A DNA stretch of 64,000 bases from Pseudomonadota bacterium (GCA_021805275.1 JAJZFQ010000043.1:1-64000); one strand, 5' to 3'. Shown: positions 15,132 through 25,387, counted from the stretch's first letter. Notes: a model not told the origin generated them from the sequence alone. Numbers and translations: made by a program.

Positions 15132-17246
15132 ATGGCCCGCAATCCCCGCTACGACGTTCTGTTCGAGCCCGTCAAGATCGGACCGGTCACGGCACCCAAC
15201 CGCTTCTATGCCGTGCCGCATGCGAGCGGCATGACCAATTCGATGCCACACATGCGTGCCGCCTTTCGTGCCACCAAGGCCGAAGGCGGCTGGGGCGTCG
15301 TCTGCACCGGCTACGTGTCCATAGATCCGAGCTCGGACGACGCCCCGCTGCCGTATGCGACGCTCTGGGACGACGAGGACATCCGCTCCCACGCGCTGAT
15401 GACGGACGCCGTTCACCGGCATGGCGCGCTGGCGGGCATCGAGCTGTGGCACGGCGGCGGCAGCGTGATGAACCGGCTCAACCGCATTCCCTCGATGTCG
15501 CCCTCGGGCACCGCGTGGATGCCAACGCACGTGAACTTCATCGGCCATCTGCGGCCCCGAGTCATGGACGCGCGGGACATCCGGGACCTGCTCGCCGCGC
15601 AGAAGCAGGCAGCGCGCCGCGCGCACGCCGCCGGCTTTGACGTCGTCTACGTCTATGCGGGCATGGGCTATCTGCCCTACGAGTTCCTCCTGCCCGAGTG
15701 GAATCAGCGCACCGATGCCTACGGCGGCGCGATGTGCAACAGAGTGCGTCTCGTGCGCGAACTGCTCGAGGTAACGCACGAGGGAGTCGGCGGGCACTGT
15801 GCCGTCGCGCTGCGCATCAGCCTGGAGGAGCTGCGCGGCCGCCCAAGCGCGCACGCGCCCTCGGAGGCCCACGAGGCGGTGCAGCTGATCGGTGACCTGC
15901 CGGACCTGTGGGACGTCAAGATGGACTCCAGTCCAACTGACTGCGCACCCTCGCGATTCACTCCCGAGGGCAGCCATGAGCCAGTGATCAGCTTCGTCAA
16001 GTCGCTCACGACCAGACCGGTGGTCGGGGTCGGACGCTTCACCTCACCGGACGCGATGGTGGGCCAGATCCGCCGCGGCGTCCTCGATCTCATCGGCGGC
16101 GCGCGCCCCTCAATCGCCGATCCGTTCCTGCCCAAAAAGATTTCCGAAGGGCGCGAGGAAGACATCCGCGAGTGCATCGGCTGCAACATGTGCATCTCGA
16201 GCTGGCATGACGGCGTCCCGGTCCGCTGCACGCAGAATCCGACCGCCGGCGAGGAATGGCGCCGACAGTGGCATCCCGAGCGCATCCCGCGTGCACAACA
16301 CGCGGAGTCCACCGTACTGGTGGTCGGCGCCGGCCCGGCGGGGCTGGAATGCGCACTAACGCTCGGACGACGCGGCTACGAGGTCATGCTCGCCGAAGCC
16401 GACAGCGAGCTCGGCGGACGACTTCGCTTCGAGACGCGCCTGCCGGGTCTGGCAACCTGGTCGCGCGTCCTCGACTGGCGCCGCAGCCAGCTGCAGCGGC
16501 TTGCGAACATGACGGTCTACCGCGGTAATCGCCTCGACGCGGAGCAGATCCTCGAGCTGCGCCCCACCCACGTCGTGCTGGCAACCGGCTCGCACTGGAC
16601 GCGGCTGCTGTACTCGCCCCTGGAAGTGCCCGCCGGCACACTCGACAACCCGAACGTCTACACGCCGGATGACGTCGCGGCGGGCGTCACGCTGCAGGAT
16701 CCGGTCATCGTTTTCGACTTCGACAATTACTACATGGGCTCCGCCCTGGCCGAGCACCTCGCGCAGGCCGGACACCGGGTGAGCTACGTGACGCCGGCCG
16801 GGCACGCATCCGCCTGGGCCATCATGACCAATGAACAGCCGCAGACCCACCGTGCACTCGCGGCAGCGGGCGTGCACCTGCACACCATGGCTCGGGTCGC
16901 GGACTTCGCCGCGGGTGTTCTCACCCTCAGTAACATGTTTACGCCCGAACGCACACAAATCGAATGCGGATCCCTGGTTATCGTGGGGGCGCGACTGCCG
17001 AACGATGCCGTCTATCAGGCGCTTACGAGCCGCAGCGCTGCGTTTGAAGCAGTGGGCATCGAATCGGTGAACCGGGTCGGAGACGTGCTGGCTCCCGGGG
17101 CCATCGTCCACGCCGTCTACAGCGGCCATCGCCTGGGACGGGAACTCCTTGCCGAGGAGAGTGCTCCGTCCGTACGGCGCGATGCGCCCCTGCGTGCCCT
17201 GAGCGATGCGGGAATGGCTGCGGCCTCACCCAGGCGCGAGCAATGA
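15132..17246 (+). CDS. Trimethylamine/dimethylglycine dehydrogenase-like FMN/[4Fe-4S]/FAD enzyme (TMADH/DgcA family)
   Basis: 704 residues. The start at ATG 15132 is chosen because MARNPRYDVLFEPVKIGP aligns with the TMADH N-terminus; the frame opens at GTG 15063. An OYE-like FMN barrel (about 1-345) is followed by a [4Fe-4S] motif with C348, C351, C354 and C366 (CIGCNMCISSW...CTQNP) and a C-terminal nucleotide-binding domain (LVVGAGPAGLECALTLGRRG). Family enzymes oxidatively demethylate tertiary or secondary amines and pass electrons to ETF. Two differences stand out. The cysteine that binds FMN covalently in TMADH (C30, in VPHC) is A31 here. The loop carrying aromatic-bowl Trp264 is shortened, while the Tyr60 and Trp355 equivalents (Y61, W358) are kept. 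The substrate is therefore probably not free trimethylamine. Confidence 0.85.
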   Translation: MARNPRYDVLFEPVKIGPVTAPNRFYAVPHASGMTNSMPHMRAAFRATKAEGGWGVVCTGYVSIDPSSDDAPLPYATLWDDEDIRSHALMTDAVHRHGALAGIELWHGGGSVMNRLNRIPSMSPSGTAWMPTHVNFIGHLRPRVMDARDIRDLLAAQKQAARRAHAAGFDVVYVYAGMGYLPYEFLLPEWNQRTDAYGGAMCNRVRLVRELLEVTHEGVGGHCAVALRISLEELRGRPSAHAPSEAHEAVQLIGDLPDLWDVKMDSSPTDCAPSRFTPEGSHEPVISFVKSLTTRPVVGVGRFTSPDAMVGQIRRGVLDLIGGARPSIADPFLPKKISEGREEDIRECIGCNMCISSWHDGVPVRCTQNPTAGEEWRRQWHPERIPRAQHAESTVLVVGAGPAGLECALTLGRRGYEVMLAEADSELGGRLRFETRLPGLATWSRVLDWRRSQLQRLANMTVYRGNRLDAEQILELRPTHVVLATGSHWTRLLYSPLEVPAGTLDNPNVYTPDDVAAGVTLQDPVIVFDFDNYYMGSALAEHLAQAGHRVSYVTPAGHASAWAIMTNEQPQTHRALAAAGVHLHTMARVADFAAGVLTLSNMFTPERTQIECGSLVIVGARLPNDAVYQALTSRSAAFEAVGIESVNRVGDVLAPGAIVHAVYSGHRLGRELLAEESAPSVRRDAPLRALSDAGMAAASPRREQ

Positions 17247-17303
17247 GGCGATCGAAGCGATCGCACGCCACCAACGTCCGGAGTGCTGTGGAGGTCCCGA
17301 GTA

Positions 17304-19361
17304 ATGCGCAAGTCAACGGCAGCCATTGTCCTGTTGATGTTGTCCAACGCCATCGCCTCGGCACAAGGCAGCCCGGACGTCACCGCGGCGCGCTACGGCT
17401 TCACGATGAGATCCATCAGCATCCAGATGCCCGATGGCGTCAAGCTTGCCGCAACGCTGTACATGCCGGTCGGAGCCCCGCCGGGAACGCGCTTCCCGGT
17501 CCTGCTCAACTACCTGCCCTATCGCAAGGATGACGGCGAGGCTCAGGAGGACTACGGCCTGTTCAGCTACTTCGCGAGCCGCGGATTCGTCGGCGCTGCA
17601 GTCGATATCCGCGGGTTCGGTGAAAGCGGCGGTACGCCGCCCGACCGCGAATATTCGGCTCACGAGCGTCATGACGGGGAGCGGGTGATTGCCTGGCTCG
17701 CCCGCCAGCCGTGGGCGAACGGCAAGGTCGGCATGTTCGGAATCTCGTGGGGCGCATTCAATTCCATTCAGATGGCGATGCGCAACCCCCCCGCGTTGAA
17801 GGCGATCCTTGCGGTGGACGGCACGGAGAAACTCTTCAAGGAGGACGTGCACTACATGGACGGCATCTTCCATGTGGATGAATTTGAGCTCGACATGGAT
17901 CTTAGCCAGGGGATCAGCGGCGCACCCGGCTTCTCGCTGGCGCAGAACGTCATCGGCCCGCGCATGAACTCCAGGCCCTGGTCGCTCACCTACTTGGAGC
18001 ACCAACGCGACGATGCATTCTGGCACCGGCCGGAACGGCCGCTGTCGGTGATTCACGTGCCTTGCTTTCTCATCGCCGGGCTGCACGATGGCTACCGCGA
18101 CAGTGTGCCGCGCATGCTCGAGCAGGTCCCCGCGCCGGTGAAGGCATGGATCGGACCGTGGAACCACGCCTGGCCCGACGACAGCGACTACGGACCGCTC
18201 TACGCCTGGCGCCGGCAGGCGGTGCGCTGGTTCGCCTACTGGCTCGAAGGCAAGCAAACCGGCGTCATGCAAGACCCGAGGGTGATGATCTACCTGCAGC
18301 ATTGGTACCCGCCCGGCATTCAGGATCAGAGCATTCCGGGGGTCTGGCGCGCCGAGAGCGGCTGGCCACCCAGCGGCCTGTGGCATGAAAAGCTGTATCT
18401 GCAGCCCGATCGCGCCCTGAGCCGCACGGCGGCGGCTGCGGGACGGAACGTACTGCGCTACATTCCCTCGGTCGGCAAGAACAGCGGCATCTTCTGGTGG
18501 GGCGACTTGCAGCCCGACCAACGCCCGGTCGATGCGCACAGCCTGGTATACGAAACGAAGCCTCTGGCGCACGACACCGCCGTGATAGGCATGCCGCGGG
18601 TGATGCTCCACGCCGCGGCCAGCGCCCCCATGGCCGACTGGTTTGCGCGACTGGAAGACGTGGCGCCGGACGGCCAGGTGACGCTGGTGACCGGTGCGGG
18701 CTTGAACGGCGCCCAGCGGACCTCGATGTCCCATCCGAAGTATCTGGTGCCCGGGAAGTTCTACACCTTCTCCTTCGCCCTGCACCTGGCGTCCTACGTG
18801 TTTCCCAAGGGACATCGCATCCGCCTGGCCATCTCCAATGCGATGTGGCCGATGGCCTGGCCGACGCCATACCGGATGGACACAACCGTCAAACTCGGCG
18901 GCGCGCAGCCCTCCTGGGTGGAGCTGCCACGCGTGCCGCTTGAGGGACCACGCCCTCCCGCCACCCTGCTCGAGCCACCCGCTCCGGTCGCCAAGCGGTC
19001 CGACATCAGCGGCAGCGACTACCTGTGGCCGGGCTCATACACGACGCTGCCGGACAAGAACGGCCGTAGCCGCGTGGTCTGGCAGGGTGCGAGCAACACC
19101 AGCTTCCCCTGGGGGCCGCTGCACCGCAGCGAGAAGTTGACCTACGAGGTCGACAATGCCAATCCGGCCGATTCCAGTGTCGTAGGCTATTCGCATTACA
19201 CGCAGAGGGTCGGCACCCACGTGCTCAGCTGGCGCAGTCACCTGGCCGTGCGCAGCGACCAGCACGATTTCTTCTACACATACAAGCGCGAGCTGCTGCG
19301 CGACGGCAAGCTGATCATCACGCGCACCTGGAAGCGGACGATTCCGCGCGACCATCAGTAG
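17304..19361 (+). CDS. CocE/NonD-type (X-Pro dipeptidyl-peptidase S15) hydrolase, exported
   Basis: 685 residues from ATG 17304, which gives a clean signal peptide (KSTAAIVLLMLSNAIASAQG). The alpha/beta-hydrolase domain has the nucleophile elbow VGMFGISWGAFNS near residue 150 and a cap, followed by the C-terminal jelly-roll domain typical of CocE and S15 enzymes. These cleave esters, amides or X-Pro peptides. As the third gene after MttB and the TMADH-like enzyme (57 bp gap), divergent from the TonB receptor, it may release a methylated amine from an ester or amide in the periplasm (inference). The substrate cannot be told from sequence. Confidence 0.82.
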   Translation: MRKSTAAIVLLMLSNAIASAQGSPDVTAARYGFTMRSISIQMPDGVKLAATLYMPVGAPPGTRFPVLLNYLPYRKDDGEAQEDYGLFSYFASRGFVGAAVDIRGFGESGGTPPDREYSAHERHDGERVIAWLARQPWANGKVGMFGISWGAFNSIQMAMRNPPALKAILAVDGTEKLFKEDVHYMDGIFHVDEFELDMDLSQGISGAPGFSLAQNVIGPRMNSRPWSLTYLEHQRDDAFWHRPERPLSVIHVPCFLIAGLHDGYRDSVPRMLEQVPAPVKAWIGPWNHAWPDDSDYGPLYAWRRQAVRWFAYWLEGKQTGVMQDPRVMIYLQHWYPPGIQDQSIPGVWRAESGWPPSGLWHEKLYLQPDRALSRTAAAAGRNVLRYIPSVGKNSGIFWWGDLQPDQRPVDAHSLVYETKPLAHDTAVIGMPRVMLHAAASAPMADWFARLEDVAPDGQVTLVTGAGLNGAQRTSMSHPKYLVPGKFYTFSFALHLASYVFPKGHRIRLAISNAMWPMAWPTPYRMDTTVKLGGAQPSWVELPRVPLEGPRPPATLLEPPAPVAKRSDISGSDYLWPGSYTTLPDKNGRSRVVWQGASNTSFPWGPLHRSEKLTYEVDNANPADSSVVGYSHYTQRVGTHVLSWRSHLAVRSDQHDFFYTYKRELLRDGKLIITRTWKRTIPRDHQ

Positions 19362-19446
19362 GAAGCACGCGAGCGCCGACGGTGCGGGTCGCTCGAGCAG
19401 GCTGGGTGCAAGCGCCCGGCCGGCTCGAGTCGCGGCGGATGTCTCG

Positions 19447-21072
19447 TCAGGCCGTGCGGCGCACGCGCCGTCTGCGGAAGTCGGCGAGGATCTCGCGGGC
19501 GGCATTGTGACCCGGCGCACCGGTCACCCCACCGCCCGGATGCGTACCGGAACCGCACATGTACAGACCGGCGAGCGGTCCACGGTAATTTCCGTGGCCG
19601 AGCATGGGCCGGGCCGAGAACATCTGATCCAGCTGCAGCGCTCCGTGGAAGATGTCGCCACCGATCAGACCGAAGGTTCGCTCCAGATCGAGCGGACTCA
19701 TGATCTGACGGCCGAGCACGGCCGCCTTGAAATTCGGCGCATGACGATTGACGGTCTCGATCATCAGGTCAGCGACCGCCTCCCGATGCGTATCCCAAGA
19801 TTCGCCATTCGGCAGACGCGGTGACACGTGCTGACAGAACAGGCTCGCCACGTGCTTGCCCGGCGGCGCCAGACTGTCATCGAGCGTGGATGGAATGACC
19901 ATCTCGACGATCGGCTCGCGTGACCAGCCGTGCGTGCGCGCATCGAAATAGGCTCGTTCCATGTAGCCCAGCGTCGGCGCCAGAATGATCCCGGCGGTGT
20001 GGTGATCGCCGAGCGTACGGCCCGGCAGGCAGGTGAAGTCGGGCAGTTCGCCGAGCGCGACATTCATCCGGAATGTCCCCGAACCGCAGTGCCACTGCAC
20101 GATGCGCTCGACGAACTCCTTCGGCAGAACGGCCGCATCGATGAGCTTCAGATAAAGCAGCTTCGGATTCAGATTGGACACGATGACCGGGGCGCGAAAC
20201 GTCTCTCCGCTCTCCGTGACCACGCCGACCGCGCGTCCGCTCTCGACGAGCACCTCGCGTACCGGGCAGCCGACCCGGATGTCGGCACCGCGCGCGGTGG
20301 CCGACTTCGCCATCGCCTGGGTAATGGCCCCCATGCCACCGATGGCGTGACCCCAGGCGCCCTTCTTGCCGTTCACCTCGCCGAAAACGTGATGCAGCAG
20401 CACGTAGCCGGATCCCGGACTGTACGGAGTCGCGAAATTTCCGACGATGGAATCGAAACCGAACAAGGCCTTGATCGGATCGCTTTCGAACCAGGCGTCC
20501 AGGTATTCCCCGGCCGAGGTCGCGAACAGCCTGAGCAGCTCACGTCGCATGCGCATGTCGAGCTTGGCGATCCGCGACCCGATGCGCCGCGCCCGCAACA
20601 GCTCCGGCAGCGCCGCGATCCAATTGCCTTCGACGACATTCGGCGGAGTCTCAAGAACCAGGCTGCGCATGACGTCCGCGATGGCGTCCAGCCGCTCGCC
20701 GTACGCACCCAGCCGATCCGCGTCAGCCGCAGAGAATTTCGCAACTTCGCCGTAGGTACGGCTCTCCCCGCTCAACAGATAGCGGCCATCTGTGGTCGGA
20801 AGGAAATTCGCCAGCCGGCGCTCCACGATGCGCAACCCGTGTCCCGGCAGGTCCAGGTCGCGGATAATCTTCGGATTAAGCAGCGAGACCGTGTAGGAGG
20901 CAACCGAGTTGCGGAAGCCCGGAACGAACTCCTCGGTGACCGCCGCACCGCCGACGATGCCGCGCTGCTCAAGAACAGTGACTTTCAGCCCGGCCGCCGC
21001 GAGGTACGCGGCACACACCAACCCGTTGTGTCCGCCCCCGATGATGACAACATCGCGACTCTGAACACTCAT
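19447..21072 (-). CDS. Phytoene-desaturase-like NAD(P)/FAD oxidoreductase (PYROXD2-like)
   Basis: 541 residues from ATG 21072; the frame extends 30 codons further but those do not look coding, and the FAD motif VVIIGGGHNGLVCAAYLAAAG begins properly at residue 8. The C-terminus contains GLYMCGSGTHPGGGVTGAPGHNAAREIL, a hallmark of the phytoene desaturase/PYROXD2 amine-oxidase-fold group. The reaction is unknown; many members sit in catabolic clusters. It is convergent with the CocE-type hydrolase and divergent from a BetI-like repressor, which may control it. Confidence 0.8.
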   Translation of the reverse strand: MSVQSRDVVIIGGGHNGLVCAAYLAAAGLKVTVLEQRGIVGGAAVTEEFVPGFRNSVASYTVSLLNPKIIRDLDLPGHGLRIVERRLANFLPTTDGRYLLSGESRTYGEVAKFSAADADRLGAYGERLDAIADVMRSLVLETPPNVVEGNWIAALPELLRARRIGSRIAKLDMRMRRELLRLFATSAGEYLDAWFESDPIKALFGFDSIVGNFATPYSPGSGYVLLHHVFGEVNGKKGAWGHAIGGMGAITQAMAKSATARGADIRVGCPVREVLVESGRAVGVVTESGETFRAPVIVSNLNPKLLYLKLIDAAVLPKEFVERIVQWHCGSGTFRMNVALGELPDFTCLPGRTLGDHHTAGIILAPTLGYMERAYFDARTHGWSREPIVEMVIPSTLDDSLAPPGKHVASLFCQHVSPRLPNGESWDTHREAVADLMIETVNRHAPNFKAAVLGRQIMSPLDLERTFGLIGGDIFHGALQLDQMFSARPMLGHGNYRGPLAGLYMCGSGTHPGGGVTGAPGHNAAREILADFRRRRVRRTA

Positions 21073-21539
21073 GATGCATCGCTCTCCCATGCCGGGTGCA
21101 GTGCGGCGCCCGATCGGCGTGCCAGACCGCGCCCGGCTGCGCGCCAGCCCTGCCGCCCGCACCGGCCGGACGCGCTATACTTGCCGCCACACGAACTGTA
21201 GCTGGCCTGCTCTGCAAGTGCGTCTCGGGCAGATCCGGTGCGATCGGGAATGGATCCGAAGGGTTGAGGAGAGCGGTGGATCGACGCGGGAATTCGCCCG
21301 TGCTCCGCTGCAGACATCATACGAATGGCTGGGGGGCTCATGGCAAAGCGTCTGTCTCCTCACTATTTAACGACTGTACAGCAGGTGGCCAACCGGGTCA
21401 AGGCGCCCCCCTGGCCAGCCGCGCAGTGCGCCGCGCCGCTCGCCGGCGGCCCCGGCATTGCGCTGCACGGATGTTCACAGCAGACCGGATCGGCCGCGAC
21501 TGCGGCGCAACTGCCATAACAGCCAGCAGGGATACCCAG
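21073..21539. other. Intergenic region, divergent promoters
   Basis: 467 bp between the oxidoreductase (minus) and the TetR gene (plus). No convincing gene is present. CTGTACAG at about 21373-21380 is a short palindrome next to a TTTAAC stretch; regulatory content is likely but unassigned. Confidence 0.4.
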
Positions 21540-22232
21540 ATGACCGATGGGATGCACGAACCGAAATTCCGCCGTGTCACGCCGAAGATACGCCGTGAAG
21601 CATTAATTGAGGCGACTCTCGCCTGCCTGCGCAAGTACGGGCATGACGGAGTTTCCGCGCGCCGTATCGCCGCTGAGGCCGGAGTATCGGCGGGTCTCAT
21701 CACCCACCACTTTCCAAGCATTTCCGCGCTCGTGGCCGCCTCGTATGAAGCGCTCGCGATGCGGCTGCTGCAATCGATACAACAGCATGCCATCGACGCG
21801 GACGTCGGTCCGCGCGAGCGGCTGCGCCGCTTCTTCGAGGCATCCTTCGCGCCAGCGCTTCTCGAGCCAGGACTATTCGGCACCTGGTTGGTGTTCTGGA
21901 GCATGATCGGGCACGACTCCGGTGTACGCGCCGTGCAGGACCGCACGTACGTCGCCTATCGGGACGCGCTCGAGTCGCTCCTCGGGCAGCTGCGCGCGAG
22001 CGACGGGGTTCCGGCCTTCAGGCTGCGGCCGGCCGGAATCGCCCTGGCGGCCCTGCTCGATGGACTGTGGATCGAGGCGAGCATCAACGCACGAGCGTTC
22101 AAGCCTGCCGAAGCCGTGGCCCTGTGTGAGGACTGGATCCACGCACTGTGCTCGGGTGCGTTCCCCAGCCTGCAGGCGCAGCGCACCGAGGGTCGCACCC
22201 GCCGCACGCCGACAGCCGGCGAGCTGAGATGA
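21540..22232 (+). CDS. TetR-family regulator, BetI-like
   Basis: 230 residues from ATG 21540; a second Met four codons on is also possible. The N-terminal HTH (about residues 14-62) reads RREALIEATLACLRKYGHDG then IAAEAGVSAGLITHHF, close in pattern to BetI, the choline-responsive repressor of glycine betaine synthesis. The C-terminal ligand domain (about 80-205) contains GTWLVFWSMI. The ligand is unknown; a quaternary ammonium compound is a reasonable guess given the neighbours. It is followed, tail to tail, by an MFS gene. Confidence 0.82.
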   Translation: MTDGMHEPKFRRVTPKIRREALIEATLACLRKYGHDGVSARRIAAEAGVSAGLITHHFPSISALVAASYEALAMRLLQSIQQHAIDADVGPRERLRRFFEASFAPALLEPGLFGTWLVFWSMIGHDSGVRAVQDRTYVAYRDALESLLGQLRASDGVPAFRLRPAGIALAALLDGLWIEASINARAFKPAEAVALCEDWIHALCSGAFPSLQAQRTEGRTRRTPTAGELR

Positions 22233-22254
22233 TCCTCCAGGCGCCGAGCGCCGC

Positions 22255-23586
22255 TCACGTCGCGCCGCGCAGCTGATCCAGCGTAGGCGCCGCGCCCTCG
22301 CCCGTCACCACCTGGGTGGCATCGACACCGAGCCAACCGATCGCCGCAACGAACGCGCAGATACTCCCGATCCAGAACGCCATCCCCCAGGCTTGCTGGC
22401 CCGACAGCCACGCGACCACCGGAATACCGATGATGCCGCCAAGATTGCCACCGGTATTGAGGACCCCGCCGAGCAACATCGAGTCCCCGCGACCGACCGC
22501 CATCGAAGTAGCCCAATACGCCGCCTCATTGAGTTCGATGCACCCGAAGCACAACGTCAGTGCCGACACGGCAACGTACGTGTTTCCGGTCTGCATCACG
22601 ACAAGCAGCAGTACTCCGGCGAGCGGCAGCGCGACGAGCGGCACGGCCCGGAACCCCCAGCGCGGACCCAGCACCTGGCACAGCCGGCCAGTCAGCAGAC
22701 CGCCGATGCCCGCCCCCAGCCCTCCGGCGATGGGCGGGGCCATCGAGACCCAGCCGCTCTCCAGGATGGGCATGTGGCGTTGCTGAATGAGGTAGAGAAA
22801 GCACCAGTTATAGATGAGATAGAAGGCATAGTTCATCGCCAGATACGATAGCGCCAGCAGCGCCGTGTTCCGGTGCCCGAGCACGCGCAGCAGGCGCCGC
22901 ATCGAGATCTTGCTATCCGGCACAGTATCGGCCAGTTCGCCGAGTTCACTCAACTCGACGCTGCTCACCGCCGGATGCGCCCGCGGCGTGTTACGTGCGT
23001 ACCAAGCCCACAGTGCGACGGCCACCACCACCGGCAAACTCGACCACGCAAGAGCGCGCTGCCAACCCACGGTTTCCATGAGCACGGCGATTAGGGGCGG
23101 GGTGAGCGCCGAACCGATATTCAGGCCCATGGTTTGAGCGCCCTGCACCAGCGCCCACTGCCGCGCGGGAAACCACGACTCGAACACGCCGTTTGAGACA
23201 GGGAAGATTCCGCCTTGGGCCGCTCCGAGCAGGAACTGTGACCCGACCAGCATCACGAACAGCAGTGTCCCGCCGAACAGCACCGGGCTGAACGGTACCG
23301 CCATCGTGGCGAGGAATGCGACGACACCGAACAACGTGAAGGCAACACGCGCCCCGAGCACTTGGCCGATCAGCCCGCCGGGAATCTGAAACACCGCGTA
23401 GCCGACCACGAAGGCCTGCTCGATCCAGCCGATCTGCAGCTGCGTGAGGTGCAGGTCCGGCATCATCTGCGCGGCAGCGATGGTCACACTGCTGCGCTGC
23501 GCATAGGCGAACAGGCCGAACGTGAACAGGAATCCGAAGATCCGCCAACGGATTCTCGGCCCCGCCCAGTGCGTACTGGATGACAT
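22255..23586 (-). CDS. MFS transporter (ACS-like, organic anion/zwitterion)
   Basis: 443 residues with about 12 hydrophobic segments. FLFTFGLFAYAQRSSVTIAA at residues 19-38 and a GGLIGQVLGARVAFTLFG loop after helix 2 fit the anion:cation symporter group. A central charged linker lies near residues 205-235. It is an inner-membrane importer or exporter of a small organic ion; the substrate is not evident. It is divergent from MttB copy 3, with which it shares a 169-bp promoter region, so it may import that enzyme's substrate. Confidence 0.82.
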   Translation of the reverse strand: MSSSTHWAGPRIRWRIFGFLFTFGLFAYAQRSSVTIAAAQMMPDLHLTQLQIGWIEQAFVVGYAVFQIPGGLIGQVLGARVAFTLFGVVAFLATMAVPFSPVLFGGTLLFVMLVGSQFLLGAAQGGIFPVSNGVFESWFPARQWALVQGAQTMGLNIGSALTPPLIAVLMETVGWQRALAWSSLPVVVAVALWAWYARNTPRAHPAVSSVELSELGELADTVPDSKISMRRLLRVLGHRNTALLALSYLAMNYAFYLIYNWCFLYLIQQRHMPILESGWVSMAPPIAGGLGAGIGGLLTGRLCQVLGPRWGFRAVPLVALPLAGVLLLVVMQTGNTYVAVSALTLCFGCIELNEAAYWATSMAVGRGDSMLLGGVLNTGGNLGGIIGIPVVAWLSGQQAWGMAFWIGSICAFVAAIGWLGVDATQVVTGEGAAPTLDQLRGAT

Positions 23587-23755
23587 CGGCAGGGATCATG
23601 CACAGATGTAATGAACGAGCGCAAGGAACCGACCCGGCCGACCGCGCAGATGCGTCGCATCGCGTACGTCCTGTGCGCCGTGTAGTTGACGGCCCGCTGA
23701 AGCTATTGTACGCTCGTTTAACAGCTACTTCGCCGCACGCCGGAGTGCCGCTTTT

Positions 23756-25285
23756 ATGAGACCGCAGCTTCGCGTCGTTCCGGACCGCCTCATCAACCCT
23801 ATCCTGGACGAGGCAAAGAAAATCCTGGCCGAGATCGGGATCGAAGTTCGTGGCGCGCCGCTGCGCGAGCGGCTACTGGCGCACGGCCTGAAGATGGCGC
23901 GAACCGCCGACGATGCGCAACGGATACTGTTTCCGCCTGAAGTCGTGGACCGGGCGATCGAGACCGTGCCGAAGCGCTTCTCGCTCTATGACCGAGACGG
24001 AGCGCACTACACGGAGCTCGGCGGCGACAAGGTGCACTTCGTGCCCGGCTCGAGCGGACTGAAGCTCCTCGACCATCGCACCGGTGAGGCCCGGTTGGCC
24101 ACCACGCGCGATTTCATCGAGTACGTGCGCGTCGGCGATGGTCTTAAGAATCTCGGCTACCTCGCGACCGCATTCTCCACCAACGACATCGAACCGATGG
24201 TCTCAGACGCGTGGCGACTGTATCTGCTGCTGAGCAATTCGCTGAAACCGGTGGTCTCCGGAGCGTTTTCCGAGCATGGCGTGCCGCGCATGGCCGAGAT
24301 GATGCAGCTGTTCCGGCGTGACAAGAGCGATCTGATCGCACGCCCGATGTCGATCTTTACAGTTACGGCGACCGGGTTCTACCGCTACAGCGAGGACTCC
24401 TGCCAGAACCTGCTCGACTGCGCCGAATTCGGCATTCCCGTCGAAATCGTGCCCGTGACATTGATGGGCCTGATCGCCCCGGTGACCCTCGTGGGGGCGA
24501 CGGTCATGCACATTGCAGATGTGCTCGCGGGGCTCACCATGGCGCAGATCATCAAGCCGGGAATGCCAATCCTGTTCGGTGGCGCTCCGGCCACGTTCCA
24601 CATGAAGACGGCCATGTCGCCGATGGCGGCCATCGAGACGCTGCACCTGAACATGGCCTACATCGAGATCGCCAAGCATCTCGACATTCCGACGCAAAGT
24701 TACATGGCCCTCAGCGAGGGCAAATTCCTTGACGCGCAGGCCGGAGCGGAGACCTTTGCCGGTGCACTGCTCGCCGCAGTGGGAGGGGTCAACTCCGTCT
24801 CAGGCCCCGGAATGCTCGACTACGTCCTCACCTTCAGTCTCGCCAAGCTCGTCTTCGACGACGAGCTGTGCGGGCAGGCGCTGCACTTTTGCCGCGACTT
24901 CGCGGTACGCGATGACCTGCCGACTCGCGATCTGGTTCGCCAGCTTCTGCAGGAGAAGCACCTGCTGACCTCTCAGCACACGCTGAAGCACTGGCCGAGC
25001 GAGCTGTACCTGCCCGGCTCGGTATTCGACCGCATCAGCCGTGAGTCCTGGCTGCAGGCCGGCAGCATGACCCTGGAGAAACGTGTGTATCAGGAGGTCG
25101 AAAGGCTTCTCGGGGCGTACGTCTCCCCGCCGCTCGATCCACGCCTCGATGCCGAGATGATCCGCATCATCAAGAGCGGAATGCCGCGAGACGAGGCCCT
25201 GCCCGAAACCCTGCCGAGAGTGGAGCACGCCGCTGCGGTGCCAACCGCTCGCGAAGGTCGCCGCGCCCGCGGCAGACGCGGCTGA
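23756..25285 (+). CDS. MttB-superfamily methyltransferase, copy 3 (probable partner of the corrinoid protein)
   Basis: 509 residues and divergent from the other four copies. Core motifs are [34 protein letters not shown] and [13 protein letters not shown] near residue 322, where the usual SK is GK. The C-terminus is long and ends in basic GRRARGRRG. There is no amber codon. It lies 102 bp upstream of the only corrinoid protein gene, the arrangement of MtgB/MtgC-type glycine betaine or other betaine demethylation pairs. It should move a methyl from a quaternary amine to Co(I) of that protein. A GGAG ribosome-binding site lies about 10 bases before the ATG. Confidence 0.85.
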   Translation: MRPQLRVVPDRLINPILDEAKKILAEIGIEVRGAPLRERLLAHGLKMARTADDAQRILFPPEVVDRAIETVPKRFSLYDRDGAHYTELGGDKVHFVPGSSGLKLLDHRTGEARLATTRDFIEYVRVGDGLKNLGYLATAFSTNDIEPMVSDAWRLYLLLSNSLKPVVSGAFSEHGVPRMAEMMQLFRRDKSDLIARPMSIFTVTATGFYRYSEDSCQNLLDCAEFGIPVEIVPVTLMGLIAPVTLVGATVMHIADVLAGLTMAQIIKPGMPILFGGAPATFHMKTAMSPMAAIETLHLNMAYIEIAKHLDIPTQSYMALSEGKFLDAQAGAETFAGALLAAVGGVNSVSGPGMLDYVLTFSLAKLVFDDELCGQALHFCRDFAVRDDLPTRDLVRQLLQEKHLLTSQHTLKHWPSELYLPGSVFDRISRESWLQAGSMTLEKRVYQEVERLLGAYVSPPLDPRLDAEMIRIIKSGMPRDEALPETLPRVEHAAAVPTAREGRRARGRRG

Positions 25286-25352
25286 GGTACTCGCACCCGT
25301 GCCCGCGCACCTGGCGCAGCGACGGTGCACCGGCAATCTGTCAGATGTTGTC

Positions 25353-25364
25353 GATCGTACGATC
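25353..25364. promoter_or_regulatory. 12-bp palindrome upstream of the corrinoid protein
   Basis: GATCGTACGATC is a perfect palindrome 23 bases before the corrinoid-protein ATG, in the 102-bp gap after MttB copy 3. It could be an operator or a small RNA hairpin tuning the more abundant corrinoid subunit. Function unproven. Confidence 0.3.
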
Positions 25365-25387
25365 TGCCTGAATACGGAGTACCCGAA

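Noticed and set aside
17313..18815. 500-codon minus-strand frame opposite the CocE-type hydrolase
   Set aside because: The plus strand encodes a signal peptide and full hydrolase fold; the complement has none.
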